Assembly: GCF_000973625.1 (NCBI RefSeq)
Contig: NZ_CP007501.1
Coordinates: 186,001 to 250,000 of the forward strand
Direction of reading: 5' to 3'
DNA: 64,000 nucleotides
DNA from: Polynucleobacter duraquae
Lineage (GTDB): Bacteria > Pseudomonadota > Gammaproteobacteria > Burkholderiales > Burkholderiaceae
Below the pieces are notes generated by a model. It was not told the DNA's origin, searched no databases, and was given only the letters and a program-made list of their open reading frames with translations. Each line of letters starts with the position of its first letter. The stretch's first letter is position 1. The translations under genes and the position numbers were made by a program. Below are positions 1-9,355 of the stretch, one piece after another.

Positions 1-421
1 CCTTGCTGTATTAATTCCAAATTGCCCGATTTGTCACCAAAGTCAAAGCTTATTGGCGCGTTATTTGGAGGAGGCTGGTATCCCCACAGTCATCATGGGC
101 GCGGCGAAAGATATTGTGGAGTATTGCGGTGTACCACGTTTGCTCTTTAGTGACTTTCCGCTGGGCAATGCTGCAGCGCTCCCTGATAATGAGCCATCTC
201 AAGATTCGAATTTTGAATTAGCGCTGCGTTTGCTAGAAAGCGCTCCAAGCGCACGTACAACGGTGCAGTCACCCTTAGTCTGGGATTCCGACGCTTCTTG
301 GAAATTAGACTATTCCAATCTAGAGCGTCTGAGTGCTGAGGAAATTACACGTTTGCGTGATGAAGCGGAAAAGGCGCGTATTACAGCGCGTGATATCAGA
401 ATGAAAAGTGTTGGCGCTTAG
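1..421 (+). CDS. Glycine/sarcosine/betaine reductase family protein, 3' part
   Basis: The reading frame is open from base 2, so the true start lies outside the window; the first in-window start-like codon (TTG at 53) is internal. The visible residues include a PNCPICHQ segment followed by GIPTVIMGAAKDIVE and a LLFSDFPLGNAA segment. These resemble the selenoprotein-B (GrdB/PrdB-like) family that many Burkholderiales carry as a Cys-containing homologue beside ispB; this assignment is from memory of the family. The substrate in this organism is unknown. The TAG stop overlaps the ispB stop tail to tail by three bases. The family call is fairly secure and the function is not. Confidence 0.7.
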   Translation, partial: LAVLIPNCPICHQSQSLLARYLEEAGIPTVIMGAAKDIVEYCGVPRLLFSDFPLGNAAALPDNEPSQDSNFELALRLLESAPSARTTVQSPLVWDSDASWKLDYSNLERLSAEEITRLRDEAEKARITARDIRMKSVGA

Positions 422-1422
422 GTCTGCCTAGACAAGGAGTATGTACTCAAGGCATGTAGCGCTGTTGTCGCTTCATTTTGAGGAAACTCTTTAAGGCATT
501 CGAGTGCCAGATCAACTTCGCGCTTCGCGGCAGCTTGGGTGTAATCCAGGGCTCCAGAATTTTGAACCGCACTCAGAATCTGTTGGAAAACATCATCCGG
601 CAAATCTTGATTTTGTTCAATTGCTGCACGAACCAGTAAGCGCTCTTCGGTGCTACCGTTTTCAAGGAGATAAATGAGCGGCAACGTAGGTTTGCCTTCT
701 CTTAAATCATCACCAGCATTTTTTCCCATTTGAGATGCGTCTGCGGTGTAATCCAGCAAGTCATCCATTAGCTGGAAAGCAGTACCAATATGGCGACCAA
801 AGGCAGCTGACTGCTCTCTTTGTTTGTCATTAGCACCCGACAAAATCGCCCCAAGCTCTGTGGATGCTTCAAATAATTTTGCGGTTTTATAGCGAATGAC
901 CCGTAGATAGCTTTCTTCATCCACCTCAGGGTCGTTCATATTGAGGAGTTGCAAAACCTCTCCTTCGGCTATCGTATTAGTGGCATTGGACAGGATTTCC
1001 ATGACTCGCAGGTCATTGGGGCCCACCATCATCTGAAAGGCTCTTGAATACAGAAAATCGCCCACCAGCACGCTCGCGGCATTACCAAAAGCAGCATTGG
1101 CGGTTTCTCGACCCCTTCTCAGGGTGGATTCATCGACAACATCATCATGCAGTAGAGTGGCTGTGTGGATAAATTCCACTACCGCGGCTAGTTCTAAGGC
1201 ATGCGGACTTACTGCGCCATTGGCTAAAGCCTTGCTGACCAAGAGCAAGAGAGCAGGCCTAACCCGTTTTCCACCCGCCTTGATGATGTAGGAGGAGATT
1301 TGATCAATTAAGGCAACTTTTGAGGCTAAACGCAGGCGAATAACCTCGTCTAAGGCCTTGAAATCTAAGGCAATTGGGGCCAAAATTTGGCTTAATTCGT
1401 TGGTTTTGACAGTGCTCTTCAT
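418..1422 (-). CDS. ispB: Octaprenyl diphosphate synthase (polyprenyl synthetase)
   Basis: Trans-prenyltransferase that elongates farnesyl diphosphate with isopentenyl diphosphate to make the ubiquinone side chain. The 334-residue protein has the two Asp-rich metal/diphosphate motifs, DDVVD at about residues 93-97 and DDLLD at about 220-224, and a GGKRVRP substrate-binding segment near 50-56. Length is normal for the family. It is divergent from rplU, the usual arrangement in proteobacteria; a consensus promoter for rplU lies across its first codons. It could be an octa- or nonaprenyl synthase, since chain length cannot be read from these motifs. Confidence 0.95.
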   Translation of the reverse strand: MKSTVKTNELSQILAPIALDFKALDEVIRLRLASKVALIDQISSYIIKAGGKRVRPALLLLVSKALANGAVSPHALELAAVVEFIHTATLLHDDVVDESTLRRGRETANAAFGNAASVLVGDFLYSRAFQMMVGPNDLRVMEILSNATNTIAEGEVLQLLNMNDPEVDEESYLRVIRYKTAKLFEASTELGAILSGANDKQREQSAAFGRHIGTAFQLMDDLLDYTADASQMGKNAGDDLREGKPTLPLIYLLENGSTEERLLVRAAIEQNQDLPDDVFQQILSAVQNSGALDYTQAAAKREVDLALECLKEFPQNEATTALHALSTYSLSRQT

Positions 1423-1434
1423 GCAAGATATAAT
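1406..1434 (+). promoter_or_regulatory. Consensus sigma-70 promoter of rplU-rpmA
   Basis: TTGACA at 1406-1411 and TATAAT at 1429-1434 are separated by exactly 17 bases, matching the sigma-70 consensus at every position. Transcription would start near 1441 and run into rplU. The -35 box lies inside the 5' end of the divergent ispB gene. This strength fits a ribosomal-protein operon. Confidence 0.85.
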
Positions 1435-1443
1435 AATCGGCTT

Positions 1444-1466
1444 AGCTCATCCAGGGTGGATTAGCT
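1444..1466 (+). promoter_or_regulatory. Stem-loop in the rplU 5' leader
   Basis: AGCTCATCCA at 1444-1453 pairs with TGGATTAGCT at 1457-1466 around a GGG loop, with one mismatch. It lies just downstream of the predicted transcription start, so the rplU mRNA would begin with this hairpin. It may stabilise the 5' end or act as a ribosomal-protein leader. Only the inverted repeat is seen; the function is inference. Confidence 0.45.
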
Positions 1467-1497
1467 TAAATGTAGATATTAATTGAGGTTTCACACC

Positions 1498-1809
1498 ATG
1501 TACGCGGTCATAAAAACCGGTGGCAAACAGTATAAAGTTGCTGCAGGCGAAAAATTGAAAATAGAACAGATACCAGCGGAAATCGGCAGCGAAATCACTC
1601 TTGACCAAGTCTTAGCCGTAGGCGAAGGCGCTTCACTCAAATTGGGTGATCCATTGGTTAATGGTGCAGCTGTGATGGCCACTGTCGTCTCCCAGGGACG
1701 TCACGATAAAGTGACAATCTTTAAGATGCGCCGTCGCAAGCATTATCAAAAGCACCAAGGCCATCGTCAGAATTACACAGAAATTCTGATTAACACGATT
1801 AAAGCCTAA
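1498..1809 (+). CDS. rplU: 50S ribosomal protein L21
   Basis: Large-subunit ribosomal protein of 103 residues that binds 23S rRNA. It starts [14 protein letters not shown] and carries the basic [16 protein letters not shown] segment near the C-terminus, both diagnostic. The ATG at 1498 is chosen over an upstream in-frame TTG at 1483 because GAGG at 1485-1488 is well placed as a ribosome binding site and the family begins at MYAV. First gene of rplU-rpmA, behind a consensus promoter. Confidence 0.97.
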   Translation: MYAVIKTGGKQYKVAAGEKLKIEQIPAEIGSEITLDQVLAVGEGASLKLGDPLVNGAAVMATVVSQGRHDKVTIFKMRRRKHYQKHQGHRQNYTEILINTIKA

Positions 1810-1843
1810 TTTAGGCTAACGGCTCAATAGCAGGAGAAAAGAT

Positions 1844-2104
1844 ATGGCACAGAAAAAAGGCGGCGGCTCGACACGAAATGGCCGCGACTCAGAATCGAAA
1901 CGCTTAGGCGTTAAAGTTTTTGGAGGCGAGCAAATCAACGCTGGCAGCATCATTATTCGTCAACGTGGTACACGAGTTCATCCGGGTATGAACGTTGGTA
2001 TTGGTAAAGATCACACTTTGTTTGCCCTAGTTGACGGACAAGTGGAATTTGGCGTTAAGGGTGCTTTGAAGAAGGCCCAGGTTTCAGTTCTCCCGCGTTC
2101 ATAA
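1844..2104 (+). CDS. rpmA: 50S ribosomal protein L27
   Basis: Ribosomal protein at the peptidyl-transferase centre, 86 residues. The N-terminus [16 protein letters not shown] and the [10 protein letters not shown] segment are characteristic. There is no cleavable N-terminal extension of the Firmicutes type. An AGGAG ribosome binding site precedes the ATG. It follows rplU by 34 bases and is followed by a strong intrinsic terminator, so rplU-rpmA can form a two-gene unit with obgE reached by read-through. Confidence 0.97.
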   Translation: MAQKKGGGSTRNGRDSESKRLGVKVFGGEQINAGSIIIRQRGTRVHPGMNVGIGKDHTLFALVDGQVEFGVKGALKKAQVSVLPRS

Positions 2105-2162
2105 GACGCCTGACTGAGACACGTTTGATTCAGATTTATTCCGAATTTAACTCTTAGGAACA

Positions 2163-2187
2163 GGCCTCGCTAAGCGAGGCCTTTTTT
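2163..2187 (+). terminator. Intrinsic terminator between rpmA and obgE
   Basis: GGCCTCGC (2163-2170) and GCGAGGCC (2174-2181) form a perfect 8-bp stem with a TAA loop, followed directly by six T residues. The U-tract ends only four bases before the obgE start codon. The only purine-rich candidate ribosome binding site for obgE (GAGG at 2176-2179) is inside the 3' arm of the hairpin. Confidence 0.9.
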
Positions 2188-2191
2188 ATTC

Positions 2192-3286
2192 ATGAAATTT
2201 ATAGATGAAGCCCGTATTGAAGTCATAGCTGGCCAAGGTGGCGCCGGGAGTGCCTCTATGCGCCGCGAAAAGTTTATTGAATTTGGTGGTCCTGATGGTG
2301 GTGACGGTGGCAAAGGCGGAAGCGTTTGGGCTACTGCGGATCGGAACATCAACACCTTAATTGACTATCGCTACGCTAAAACGCACACCGCAAAAAATGG
2401 TGAGCCTGGTCGTGGCGCTGATTGCTACGGTCGCGCGGGCGACGACATTGAACTGCGTATGCCAGTTGGTACGATTATTTCCGATTATGAAACTGGTGAG
2501 CCGATTGCTGACTTAACTACTCACGGTGAGCGTCTTTGTTTGGCGCAGGGCGGTGTTGGTGGTTGGGGAAATATTCACTTTAAGAGTAGTACGAACCGTG
2601 CTCCTAGGCAGAAAACAAATGGCAAAGAGGGCGAGCGCCGTAAGCTCAAGCTGGAATTAAAGGTATTGGCTGACGTAGGTTTGCTAGGTATGCCTAATGC
2701 TGGTAAATCGACTTTGATTACGGCTGTATCTAATGCGCGTCCAAAGATTGCAGATTATCCATTTACAACCTTGCACCCAAATTTAGGGGTGGTACGTGTA
2801 GGCGCTGAGCGTAGTTTTGTGATTGCTGACATTCCGGGATTAATTGAAGGTGCTGCTGAAGGTGCTGGTCTGGGACATCGTTTCTTAAGACACTTGCAAC
2901 GTACTGGTGTGCTGTTGCATTTAGTAGATATTGCACCATTTGATGACAATATTGATCCAGTGGCAGACGCTGTTGCTATCGTGAATGAGTTGCGTAAGTA
3001 CGATGAAGCTCTGGTTGAAAAACCACGTTGGCTGGTATTAAACAAAGTCGATATGATTCCGGAAGAAGATCGCAAAAAGGTGGTTACAGATTTTATTAAA
3101 CGGTTTAAGTGGAAGGGTCCGGTATTTGAGATCTCCGCTCTGACAGGCTTGGGTTGCGATAAGTTGTGCTACTCATTGCAGGATTATTTAGACTCTATTC
3201 GTAAGGATAGGGATGATGAAGATGAGCGTGCTGCTGATCCGCGATATCAAGAGCAAGCTCAGCCAGAAGATAAAACTCCAGATTAA
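2192..3286 (+). CDS. obgE: Obg-family GTPase (ribosome assembly)
   Basis: Essential P-loop GTPase that associates with the 50S subunit and links ribosome maturation to growth. The glycine-rich Obg fold spans about residues 1-158. The G domain follows: G1 GMPNAGKS at 166-173, G3 DIPG at 213-216, G4 NKVD at 284-287 and an SAL G5 motif near 315. The tail after 338 is acidic (RDDEDE), as in other proteobacterial Obg proteins. The canonical MKFIDEA start sits just after an intrinsic terminator, so read-through or a weak local promoter must supply the message. Confidence 0.96.
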   Translation: MKFIDEARIEVIAGQGGAGSASMRREKFIEFGGPDGGDGGKGGSVWATADRNINTLIDYRYAKTHTAKNGEPGRGADCYGRAGDDIELRMPVGTIISDYETGEPIADLTTHGERLCLAQGGVGGWGNIHFKSSTNRAPRQKTNGKEGERRKLKLELKVLADVGLLGMPNAGKSTLITAVSNARPKIADYPFTTLHPNLGVVRVGAERSFVIADIPGLIEGAAEGAGLGHRFLRHLQRTGVLLHLVDIAPFDDNIDPVADAVAIVNELRKYDEALVEKPRWLVLNKVDMIPEEDRKKVVTDFIKRFKWKGPVFEISALTGLGCDKLCYSLQDYLDSIRKDRDDEDERAADPRYQEQAQPEDKTPD

Positions 3287-3315
3287 GCAGTAGTCATTTG
3301 AGATCCGTATTGGTT

Positions 3316-4098
3316 ATGAACACTCAGAAAGCTAAAAGAATCGTCGTGAAAGTAGGCTCAAGCCTAGTCACCAATAATGGTGAGGGCTTGGATCATGCTG
3401 CAATTGCTATGTGGGCTGACCAAATGGCCGCCTTATTAGCTGATGGTCATGAGGTGCTGATGGTCAGTTCTGGCGCGATTGCTGAAGGAATGCAGCGTCT
3501 TGGTTGGACTAAGCGCCCAACAGAAATTCATCAGCTACAAGCGGCGGCTGCGGTTGGTCAAATGGGTTTGGTTCAGGTTTACGAAAGTTGTTTTGCACGT
3601 TTTAATTTACGTAGCGCGCAGGTCTTGTTAACTAATGCTGATTTGGCAGATGCTGAGCGTAATGCCAATGCCAAGGCAACTTTAGATACCTTGCTCAAGC
3701 TCGGTGTTGTTCCCATCATCAACGAAAACGATACTGTAGTTACTGATGAAATTAAATTTGGCGATAACGACAGCTTAGCTGCTTTGGTAACGAATCTCAT
3801 CCATGCGGATTTATTAATAATCCTGACTGATCAGGGTGGCTTATATACTGCCGATCCTCGTCAAGATGCTTCCGCCACTCTTTTAAGTGATGCTACTTCA
3901 GGTGACCCCGCTTTAGAAAAAATGGCTGGTGGTGCTGCAAGTCAGTTAAGTAAGGGCGGCATGTTGACTAAAGTATTGGCTGCGAAAGTCGCCGCTCTAA
4001 CAGGCGCAGATACTGTCATTGCTTCTGGGCACGAGCCTCAGGTTCTCACTCGTTTGATGTGTGGTGAAAAAATCGGTACTTGCCTGACTGCTGGTTAA
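3316..4098 (+). CDS. proB: Glutamate 5-kinase lacking the PUA domain
   Basis: First enzyme of proline synthesis: ATP-dependent phosphorylation of glutamate. The amino-acid-kinase fold is complete, with KVGSSLV at the N-terminus, [10 protein letters not shown], the glutamate-binding INENDTV loop and a GGMLTKV segment. The ATG at 3316 is preferred to an in-frame TTG at 3298 because [16 protein letters not shown] matches family starts. At 260 residues it stops right after the kinase domain (GTCLTAG); E. coli-type ProB is about 367 residues and ends in a PUA domain. The partner proA lies about 41 kb downstream, not adjacent. Confidence 0.92.
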   Translation: MNTQKAKRIVVKVGSSLVTNNGEGLDHAAIAMWADQMAALLADGHEVLMVSSGAIAEGMQRLGWTKRPTEIHQLQAAAAVGQMGLVQVYESCFARFNLRSAQVLLTNADLADAERNANAKATLDTLLKLGVVPIINENDTVVTDEIKFGDNDSLAALVTNLIHADLLIILTDQGGLYTADPRQDASATLLSDATSGDPALEKMAGGAASQLSKGGMLTKVLAAKVAALTGADTVIASGHEPQVLTRLMCGEKIGTCLTAG

Positions 4099-4124
4099 GC
4101 ATAAATGATCACTTAATTCCGCAT

Positions 4125-4694
4125 TTAATCGATCACACCATATGAATTGGTTGGCTTGATTTGCCCTGTAAATCCATTGGGATTCAGGGCATTAATAACA
4201 GTCTTAATATTTTTTTCTTGAGACGTAAAGTTACAAAAAGCACCTTGGGCTAATGAAGCTTGATAGCGATTGGGTACATTGCTCTGGATGGCGCGCCAAG
4301 TAGATAGTGGATTTTCTTTCCAAACTCCACTTTCAAAAGTGCCATATAGGCGCCATTGGAACGAGTCACAGCGAATACCTTCATATTGAACTTGGCTATT
4401 GCCATTAGGGCTTGTCAGAATCACGATGTATCTGGTGATGCCATCGTTACCAATCAAAATCGAATTGGTATCAACTGCAAACTTAAAAATGGTCTGTTGT
4501 GAGACATAAAAAGGTTGAGAAGTCGCATTGTTCGGGGGGTTCAGCGGCATCGCTGTTGCGCCCTCTTTAAAAACCATCGGGGCAAATGGATCAACACCAC
4601 TTTCTAGGGGGTCGCCGGCACATCCCGCTAGAGCAAAACTAGTTACTAAGCCAAGAATTGAAATTCGAAGATTGCAAATAGAGAGTTTCATCAT
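4125..4694 (-). CDS. CNP1-like family lipoprotein
   Basis: A 189-residue protein with a lipoprotein signal peptide: hydrophobic stretch about residues 12-23 and lipobox LAGC with Cys25. The rest resembles the CNP1-like family of Betaproteobacteria and Neisseria, with a conserved [18 protein letters not shown] core. The function is unknown. Its ATG overlaps the rppH TGA stop (ATGA), so the two are probably translationally coupled. The pairing with an RNA-decay enzyme does not by itself indicate a role. Confidence 0.7.
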   Translation of the reverse strand: MMKLSICNLRISILGLVTSFALAGCAGDPLESGVDPFAPMVFKEGATAMPLNPPNNATSQPFYVSQQTIFKFAVDTNSILIGNDGITRYIVILTSPNGNSQVQYEGIRCDSFQWRLYGTFESGVWKENPLSTWRAIQSNVPNRYQASLAQGAFCNFTSQEKNIKTVINALNPNGFTGQIKPTNSYGVID

Positions 4695-5287
4695 GGCTTA
4701 TCGGTAGGTTTTGTTTCTGAAGGCTCATCTTCCTCACTCCCGTACAGGGATTGAAATAGGTCGAGCGGGGATCCCCAAGCAAGCTGTTGCATCCGCATGC
4801 CACGGGATAAATAGCGCGCAAGCTCAGAAAGGGCTAGTTGATAGACCTCGCGCTTGAAATCAATTACTGAATCGAGTTGGATCCAAAAAGGAGCCCAGCG
4901 CCAAGCATCGAACTCAGGATGCTCCGAAGCACGTAGGTGAATATCGCTATCTGAACCCACTAAACGAAGTAAAAACCAGATTTGCTTTTGGCCACGATAG
5001 CTTGCGCGATGATTTTTTGAGGTTTGCTGGCGGCGTAAGAATTCCTCCGGGACGTCATAACGAAGCCAGTCCCTGGTCCGTCCAATAATTTGGACATGTT
5101 CCGGCAGCAAGCCAACTTCCTCATGCAATTCGCGGTACATGGCCTGCTCTGGGCTCTCTCCATGTTGAATCCCGCCCTGCGGGAACTGCCACGAATGCTG
5201 CCCAACGCGTTTTCCCCAGAAAACCTCGTTATGGCTGTTAAGGATGACTATGCCGACATTGGGTCTATACCCTTCACGGTCAAGCAT
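4691..5287 (-). CDS. rppH: RNA pyrophosphohydrolase (Nudix)
   Basis: Removes pyrophosphate from 5'-triphosphorylated RNA to trigger decay. The Nudix box occupies residues 38-60 (GGIQHGE ... REL-x-EE-x-GL). The start [13 protein letters not shown] at 5287 matches the family; the frame stays open further upstream to an in-frame start-like codon at 5356, but that would overlap proS and extend past the conserved N-terminus. This gives 198 residues, with a C-terminal tail rich in Asp/Glu/Ser/Pro. Divergent from proS and coupled by ATGA to the downstream lipoprotein gene. Confidence 0.93.
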   Translation of the reverse strand: MLDREGYRPNVGIVILNSHNEVFWGKRVGQHSWQFPQGGIQHGESPEQAMYRELHEEVGLLPEHVQIIGRTRDWLRYDVPEEFLRRQQTSKNHRASYRGQKQIWFLLRLVGSDSDIHLRASEHPEFDAWRWAPFWIQLDSVIDFKREVYQLALSELARYLSRGMRMQQLAWGSPLDLFQSLYGSEEDEPSETKPTDKP

Positions 5288-5337
5288 GAGATCGTGCCTC
5301 AAATCCTTTAAAATCAATGATTTGATTATATCCATAC

Positions 5338-7080
5338 ATGAAAGCTTCTCAATCATTTCTCGCCACGCTAAAAGAGGCCCCTTCAGACGCTGAGGTGGTA
5401 TCGCACAAACTCATGGTACGCGCCGGTTTAATACGTAAGCTCAGCGCAGGTATTTATAACTATCTACCCTTGGGTTTGAAGTCGATTCGCAAGGTTGAAA
5501 ATATTATTCGCGAAGAAATGAATCGTGCTGGCGCCATTGAGTTACTCATGCCAATGATTCAGCCTGCAGAGTTATGGCAAGAGACTGGTCGCTGGGAAAA
5601 GATGGGGCCAGAATTGCTTCGCATCAAAGATCGTCATGATCGTGATTTTTTAATTCAGCCAACCTCTGAAGAGGTAGTGACAGATTTAGCGCGTAACGAA
5701 ATTAAAAGTTACAAACAGCTCCCAGTGAATTTTTATCAAATTCAGACTAAGTTCCGCGATGAGCGCCGCCCACGTTTTGGAATTATGCGCGGACGCGAGT
5801 TCAGTATGAAAGATGCCTATTCTTTTGATCGTGATGCTGAGGGCCTGAAGAAATCCTATCAAATCATGTTTGATGCTTACACTCGTATTTTCAAACGCAT
5901 GGGCTTGAAGTTCCGTGCAGTCACGGCTGATAATGGTGCTATTGGTGGTTCTGGCAGTCAAGAATTTCATGTGATTGCCGATACTGGTGAAGACGCCATT
6001 GTGTATTGCCCCAATTCGGACTACGCCGCTAATCTTGAGGCTGCTGAGTCGGTCTCATTGATTGGTGTGCGTGCTGCAGCAGCTAATACTTTGACTAAAG
6101 TTGCGACACCAAATCAAACAAACTGTACAGAGGTTGCCCAGTTTTTAAACTTGCCACTAGAGCACACTGTGAAGTCCTTACTGTTTGCCGCCGATCAAGA
6201 AAAAGGTCCAGCAAAATTATTTATGGTGCTAGTGCGCGGTGACCATGAACTTAACGAAATCAAGGCAAGCAAGATTCCTGGTATGGCTGAATCACGCTTT
6301 GCCACTGAAGCTGAGATCAAGCAAGCATGTAATGCGCCGGCGGGTTATTTGGGTCCGGTTGGAGTTGCTGCTGATGTAACCGTAGTCACAGATCGCACCG
6401 TAGCTAATATGTCTGATTTTGTTTGCGGCGCTAATGATGCGGGACATCATTTGACCGGTGTGAACTGGGGTCGTGATTTGCCAGAGCCTTTGGTGATGGA
6501 TTTGCGTAATGCTGTAGCGGGAGATCCTTCCCCTGATGGTAAAGGAGTTGTCGATATTTGCCGCGGCATTGAAGTGGGTCATGTATTCCAATTGGGTACG
6601 CGTTACTCTGAGGCTATGGGCTGCACTTACTTAGATCAGCAAGGTAAAGCACAGCCAATGGTGATGGGTTGTTATGGCATTGGTGTAACTCGCTTACTAG
6701 GTGCTGCAATCGAGCAGGGTAATGATGAGCGTGGAATCGTTTGGCCGATTTCGATGGCACCATTTGAAGTGGTGATTTGTCCGATGGGTTACGATAAATC
6801 AGAGGCAGTGAAAGCTGCTGCTGATCAATTACATGATGAATTAATTGCTACTGGAGTAGATGTTGTGCTCGATGATCGTGGCGAGAGACCGGGCGCGATG
6901 TTTGCTGACTGGGAGTTAATTGGCGTGCCCTTCCGTATAGTGATAGGCGATCGCGGTTTGGCAGATGCTCAAGTGGAATTCAAAGGTCGCACTGATGCTG
7001 AATCAGAGAATATCCCACTAGCAGAAATTAAAGCAAAAGTGATTACTGCAGTTGATGTAGCTAAAAAACTCGTTTCTTAA
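5338..7080 (+). CDS. proS: Prolyl-tRNA synthetase, bacterial type
   Basis: Class II aminoacyl-tRNA synthetase of 580 residues. Motif 2 is visible around [17 protein letters not shown], followed by MKDAYSF. A large insertion from about residue 225 to 405 is the editing (INS) domain of the bacterial type, which clears mischarged Ala-tRNA. Motif 3 lies near [17 protein letters not shown], followed by the anticodon-binding domain. The start at [13 protein letters not shown] is the family start. Convergent with ffh. Confidence 0.97.
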   Translation: MKASQSFLATLKEAPSDAEVVSHKLMVRAGLIRKLSAGIYNYLPLGLKSIRKVENIIREEMNRAGAIELLMPMIQPAELWQETGRWEKMGPELLRIKDRHDRDFLIQPTSEEVVTDLARNEIKSYKQLPVNFYQIQTKFRDERRPRFGIMRGREFSMKDAYSFDRDAEGLKKSYQIMFDAYTRIFKRMGLKFRAVTADNGAIGGSGSQEFHVIADTGEDAIVYCPNSDYAANLEAAESVSLIGVRAAAANTLTKVATPNQTNCTEVAQFLNLPLEHTVKSLLFAADQEKGPAKLFMVLVRGDHELNEIKASKIPGMAESRFATEAEIKQACNAPAGYLGPVGVAADVTVVTDRTVANMSDFVCGANDAGHHLTGVNWGRDLPEPLVMDLRNAVAGDPSPDGKGVVDICRGIEVGHVFQLGTRYSEAMGCTYLDQQGKAQPMVMGCYGIGVTRLLGAAIEQGNDERGIVWPISMAPFEVVICPMGYDKSEAVKAAADQLHDELIATGVDVVLDDRGERPGAMFADWELIGVPFRIVIGDRGLADAQVEFKGRTDAESENIPLAEIKAKVITAVDVAKKLVS

Positions 7081-7099
7081 ACCAAACAGTTTTTAACCA

Positions 7100-8482
7100 T
7101 TATTTTTTAAAGAGTCCGCCAATGCCCTTGGCGGCTCCTTTAGCTGCCATGGAGGCCATGGTGCGAGCCATCTTGCCGCCCTTGAATTGCTTCATCATGG
7201 TTTGCATTTGCTCAAACTGAGCCAACAGGCGATTCACTTCTTGAACCTCAACGCCTGCACCAGCAGCAATACGACGCTTGCGAGTCGCTTTTAGCAATTC
7301 AGGTTTTGCGCGTTCTTTAGGTGTCATGCTATCGATAATGCCGCGCATGCGCTTTGTCTGTTTGTCAGCAGCGCTCATATTTGTTTTGGAGGCTGCTTGT
7401 GCCATATGACTTGGCAGCTTATCCATCAGGCTGGCCATACCGCCCATCTGTTGCATCTGTGCAAGTTGATCTCGGAAGTCGCCTAAATCAAAACCCCCTT
7501 TAGAAATCTTACTTGCCAGCTTTTCTGCTTTGGCAACATCGACGTTCTGCTGGGCTTGCTCAACTAGCGCAAGAATATCGCCCATGCCCAAAATACGAGT
7601 TGCCATTCTCTCGGCATCAAATGCTTCGAGACCATCCATTTTTTCGGCAACACCAATGAACTTGAGTGGCACGCCGGTAACCTGACGCACTGAAAGTGCT
7701 GCACCACCACGTGAATCGCCATCTAACTTGGTGAGGATTACACCAGTGAGCGGGAGTGCTTCATGGAAAGCTTTAGCTGTGTTGATGGCATCTTGACCCA
7801 GCATGGCATCAACCACAAACAGGGTTTCAATTGGATTGAGATTGGCATGCAAGGTTTTGATTTCTTGCATCAGCGCTTCATCAATACCGAGACGACCTGC
7901 TGTATCTACTAGAAGCACATCAAAATAATGGCGATGCGCCCAATCTAGAGCAGCAGCAGCGATTTCACTTGGCTTTTGATTGATATTGCTTGGGAAAAAT
8001 TCAGCACCAACTTGTTTACTGACAGTTTCTAGCTGTTCAATAGCCGCAGGACGATAGACGTCACAAGAGACGGTCAGTACTTTCCTTTTCTTCTTTTCTT
8101 GCAGAAACTTGGCTAATTTACCAACTGATGTGGTTTTCCCTGCGCCCTGCAAGCCAGCCATGAGGATTACTGCTGGTGGTTGGGTTGCTAGATTCAGCTC
8201 GCCGCTTTGGGTAGCGTCACCTCGCATGACCTGGACCAGTTCGCGCTGAACAACACCAACCAGCGCTTGTCCTGGACTGAGGCTTCCAACCACTTCCTCG
8301 CCAAGGGCTTTAAATTTAATTTGCTCTAGCAGGGATTTAACGACTGGAAGCGCAACGTCCGCCTCCAGCAAGGCCAGGCGGATCTCCCGGAGCATTTCTG
8401 CAGTGTTCTCTTCGGTCAGGCGAGCTTGTCCTCGCATTGTTTTAACAACACGAGATAGGCGATCGGTGAGATTCTGTAGCAT
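7100..8482 (-). CDS. ffh: Signal recognition particle protein Ffh
   Basis: GTPase subunit of the SRP that, with 4.5S RNA, delivers nascent inner-membrane proteins to FtsY. N domain about 1-90; G1 loop GLQGAGKTT at 110-118; DTAGRLG (G3) and TKLDGDSRGG follow. The Met-rich M domain runs from about 300 to 460 and contains many methionines (QMQQMGGMASLMDKL). Length 460 is normal. Only 20 bases separate it from the divergent ypjD-like gene, a neighbourhood also known in E. coli. Confidence 0.97.
   Translation of the reverse strand: MLQNLTDRLSRVVKTMRGQARLTEENTAEMLREIRLALLEADVALPVVKSLLEQIKFKALGEEVVGSLSPGQALVGVVQRELVQVMRGDATQSGELNLATQPPAVILMAGLQGAGKTTSVGKLAKFLQEKKKRKVLTVSCDVYRPAAIEQLETVSKQVGAEFFPSNINQKPSEIAAAALDWAHRHYFDVLLVDTAGRLGIDEALMQEIKTLHANLNPIETLFVVDAMLGQDAINTAKAFHEALPLTGVILTKLDGDSRGGAALSVRQVTGVPLKFIGVAEKMDGLEAFDAERMATRILGMGDILALVEQAQQNVDVAKAEKLASKISKGGFDLGDFRDQLAQMQQMGGMASLMDKLPSHMAQAASKTNMSAADKQTKRMRGIIDSMTPKERAKPELLKATRKRRIAAGAGVEVQEVNRLLAQFEQMQTMMKQFKGGKMARTMASMAAKGAAKGIGGLFKK
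7116..7134. terminator. Weak hairpin at the proS/ffh convergence
   Basis: CCGCCAA (7116-7122) and TTGGCGG (7128-7134) form a 7-bp stem with a five-base loop within the last codons of ffh. On the plus strand it is followed by CTCCTTTAG and on the minus strand by ACTCTTTAAAAAA, so neither side has a clean T-tract. It may help separate the convergent transcripts. Confidence 0.3.
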
Positions 8483-8502
8483 TTATCGATTAGACTTTCT
8501 AG

Positions 8503-9351
8503 ATGGATATTTTAGGTTACTCAAGCTTGGATTGGCTCCCTTCTGCGCTTTATTTGCTTCTTTTGTTCTTTTTGGGTTCACGGCCCAAGGGAAAGGTTGA
8601 ATCTCCGGCTTTTACAGGCCTAGTTCAGGCATTGATTCTATTTATTTTGCTGATACATGGAATTGAGCTACATGACTCGGTTTTTACACTTGAGGGATTC
8701 GTATTTGGTTTTGCTCAGGATCTTTCTCTGATAGCTTGGGTGGGTCTCGCGTTTTACTGGTTTCAGTCATGGTTCCTGCCGATTTCCAGTTTACGTTGGC
8801 TTGTCTTATGTTTTGCTCTGATTTGCTCTGTATTGCCAGTGATGTTTTCCGGTACCTTGATTTCGCCAAAGGCGGTATCCGATCCTTGGTTTAAGGGGCA
8901 TTTTATTGTTGCCACTATTTCAGTTGGATTGTTGAGTTTGGCAGCGTTGCATGCCATGTTGATGAGTATTCAAGATCGAGCATTACACCGTCAGCTAGCC
9001 GTCACCCCTAATAGCCGCATCTCCCATTGGTTGGAAGATTTGCCACCCTTGATGGCAATGGAGAGCCTCCTTTTTAACTTGCTCTACGTGGGTGTTGCGC
9101 TGCTGAGCTTGACAGTCTTTTCTGGACTCCTTTTTTCGCAAACGCTGTTTGGTAAGCCGCTTGTTTTCGATCATAAAACCATCTTTGCTTTGATCTCATG
9201 GGTTTTATTTTCTGGCCTCCTAATAGCCCGTTGGCGTGTTGGTTTACGTGGGCGCGTAGCTGTTCGTTGGGTCTTGAGTGCTTATACCGCATTGCTTCTG
9301 GCCTACGTTGGCAGTCGATTTGTTTTGGAAGTGATTCTTCAGAGAGCATGA
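8503..9351 (+). CDS. Inner-membrane protein, YpjD/CcsA (cytochrome c assembly) family
   Basis: A 282-residue polytopic membrane protein with about eight hydrophobic segments, beginning near residue 9 (SALYLLLLFFLG) and ending near 275. It resembles the CcsA/CcmC-type cytochrome c assembly family, and its position divergent from ffh matches ypjD of enterobacteria. The haem-handling WWD motif is not obvious, so a role in cytochrome maturation is not established. It is followed after four bases by the AmpD-fusion gene and probably cotranscribed with it. Confidence 0.7.
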   Translation: MDILGYSSLDWLPSALYLLLLFFLGSRPKGKVESPAFTGLVQALILFILLIHGIELHDSVFTLEGFVFGFAQDLSLIAWVGLAFYWFQSWFLPISSLRWLVLCFALICSVLPVMFSGTLISPKAVSDPWFKGHFIVATISVGLLSLAALHAMLMSIQDRALHRQLAVTPNSRISHWLEDLPPLMAMESLLFNLLYVGVALLSLTVFSGLLFSQTLFGKPLVFDHKTIFALISWVLFSGLLIARWRVGLRGRVAVRWVLSAYTALLLAYVGSRFVLEVILQRA

Positions 9352-9355
9352 CGTT

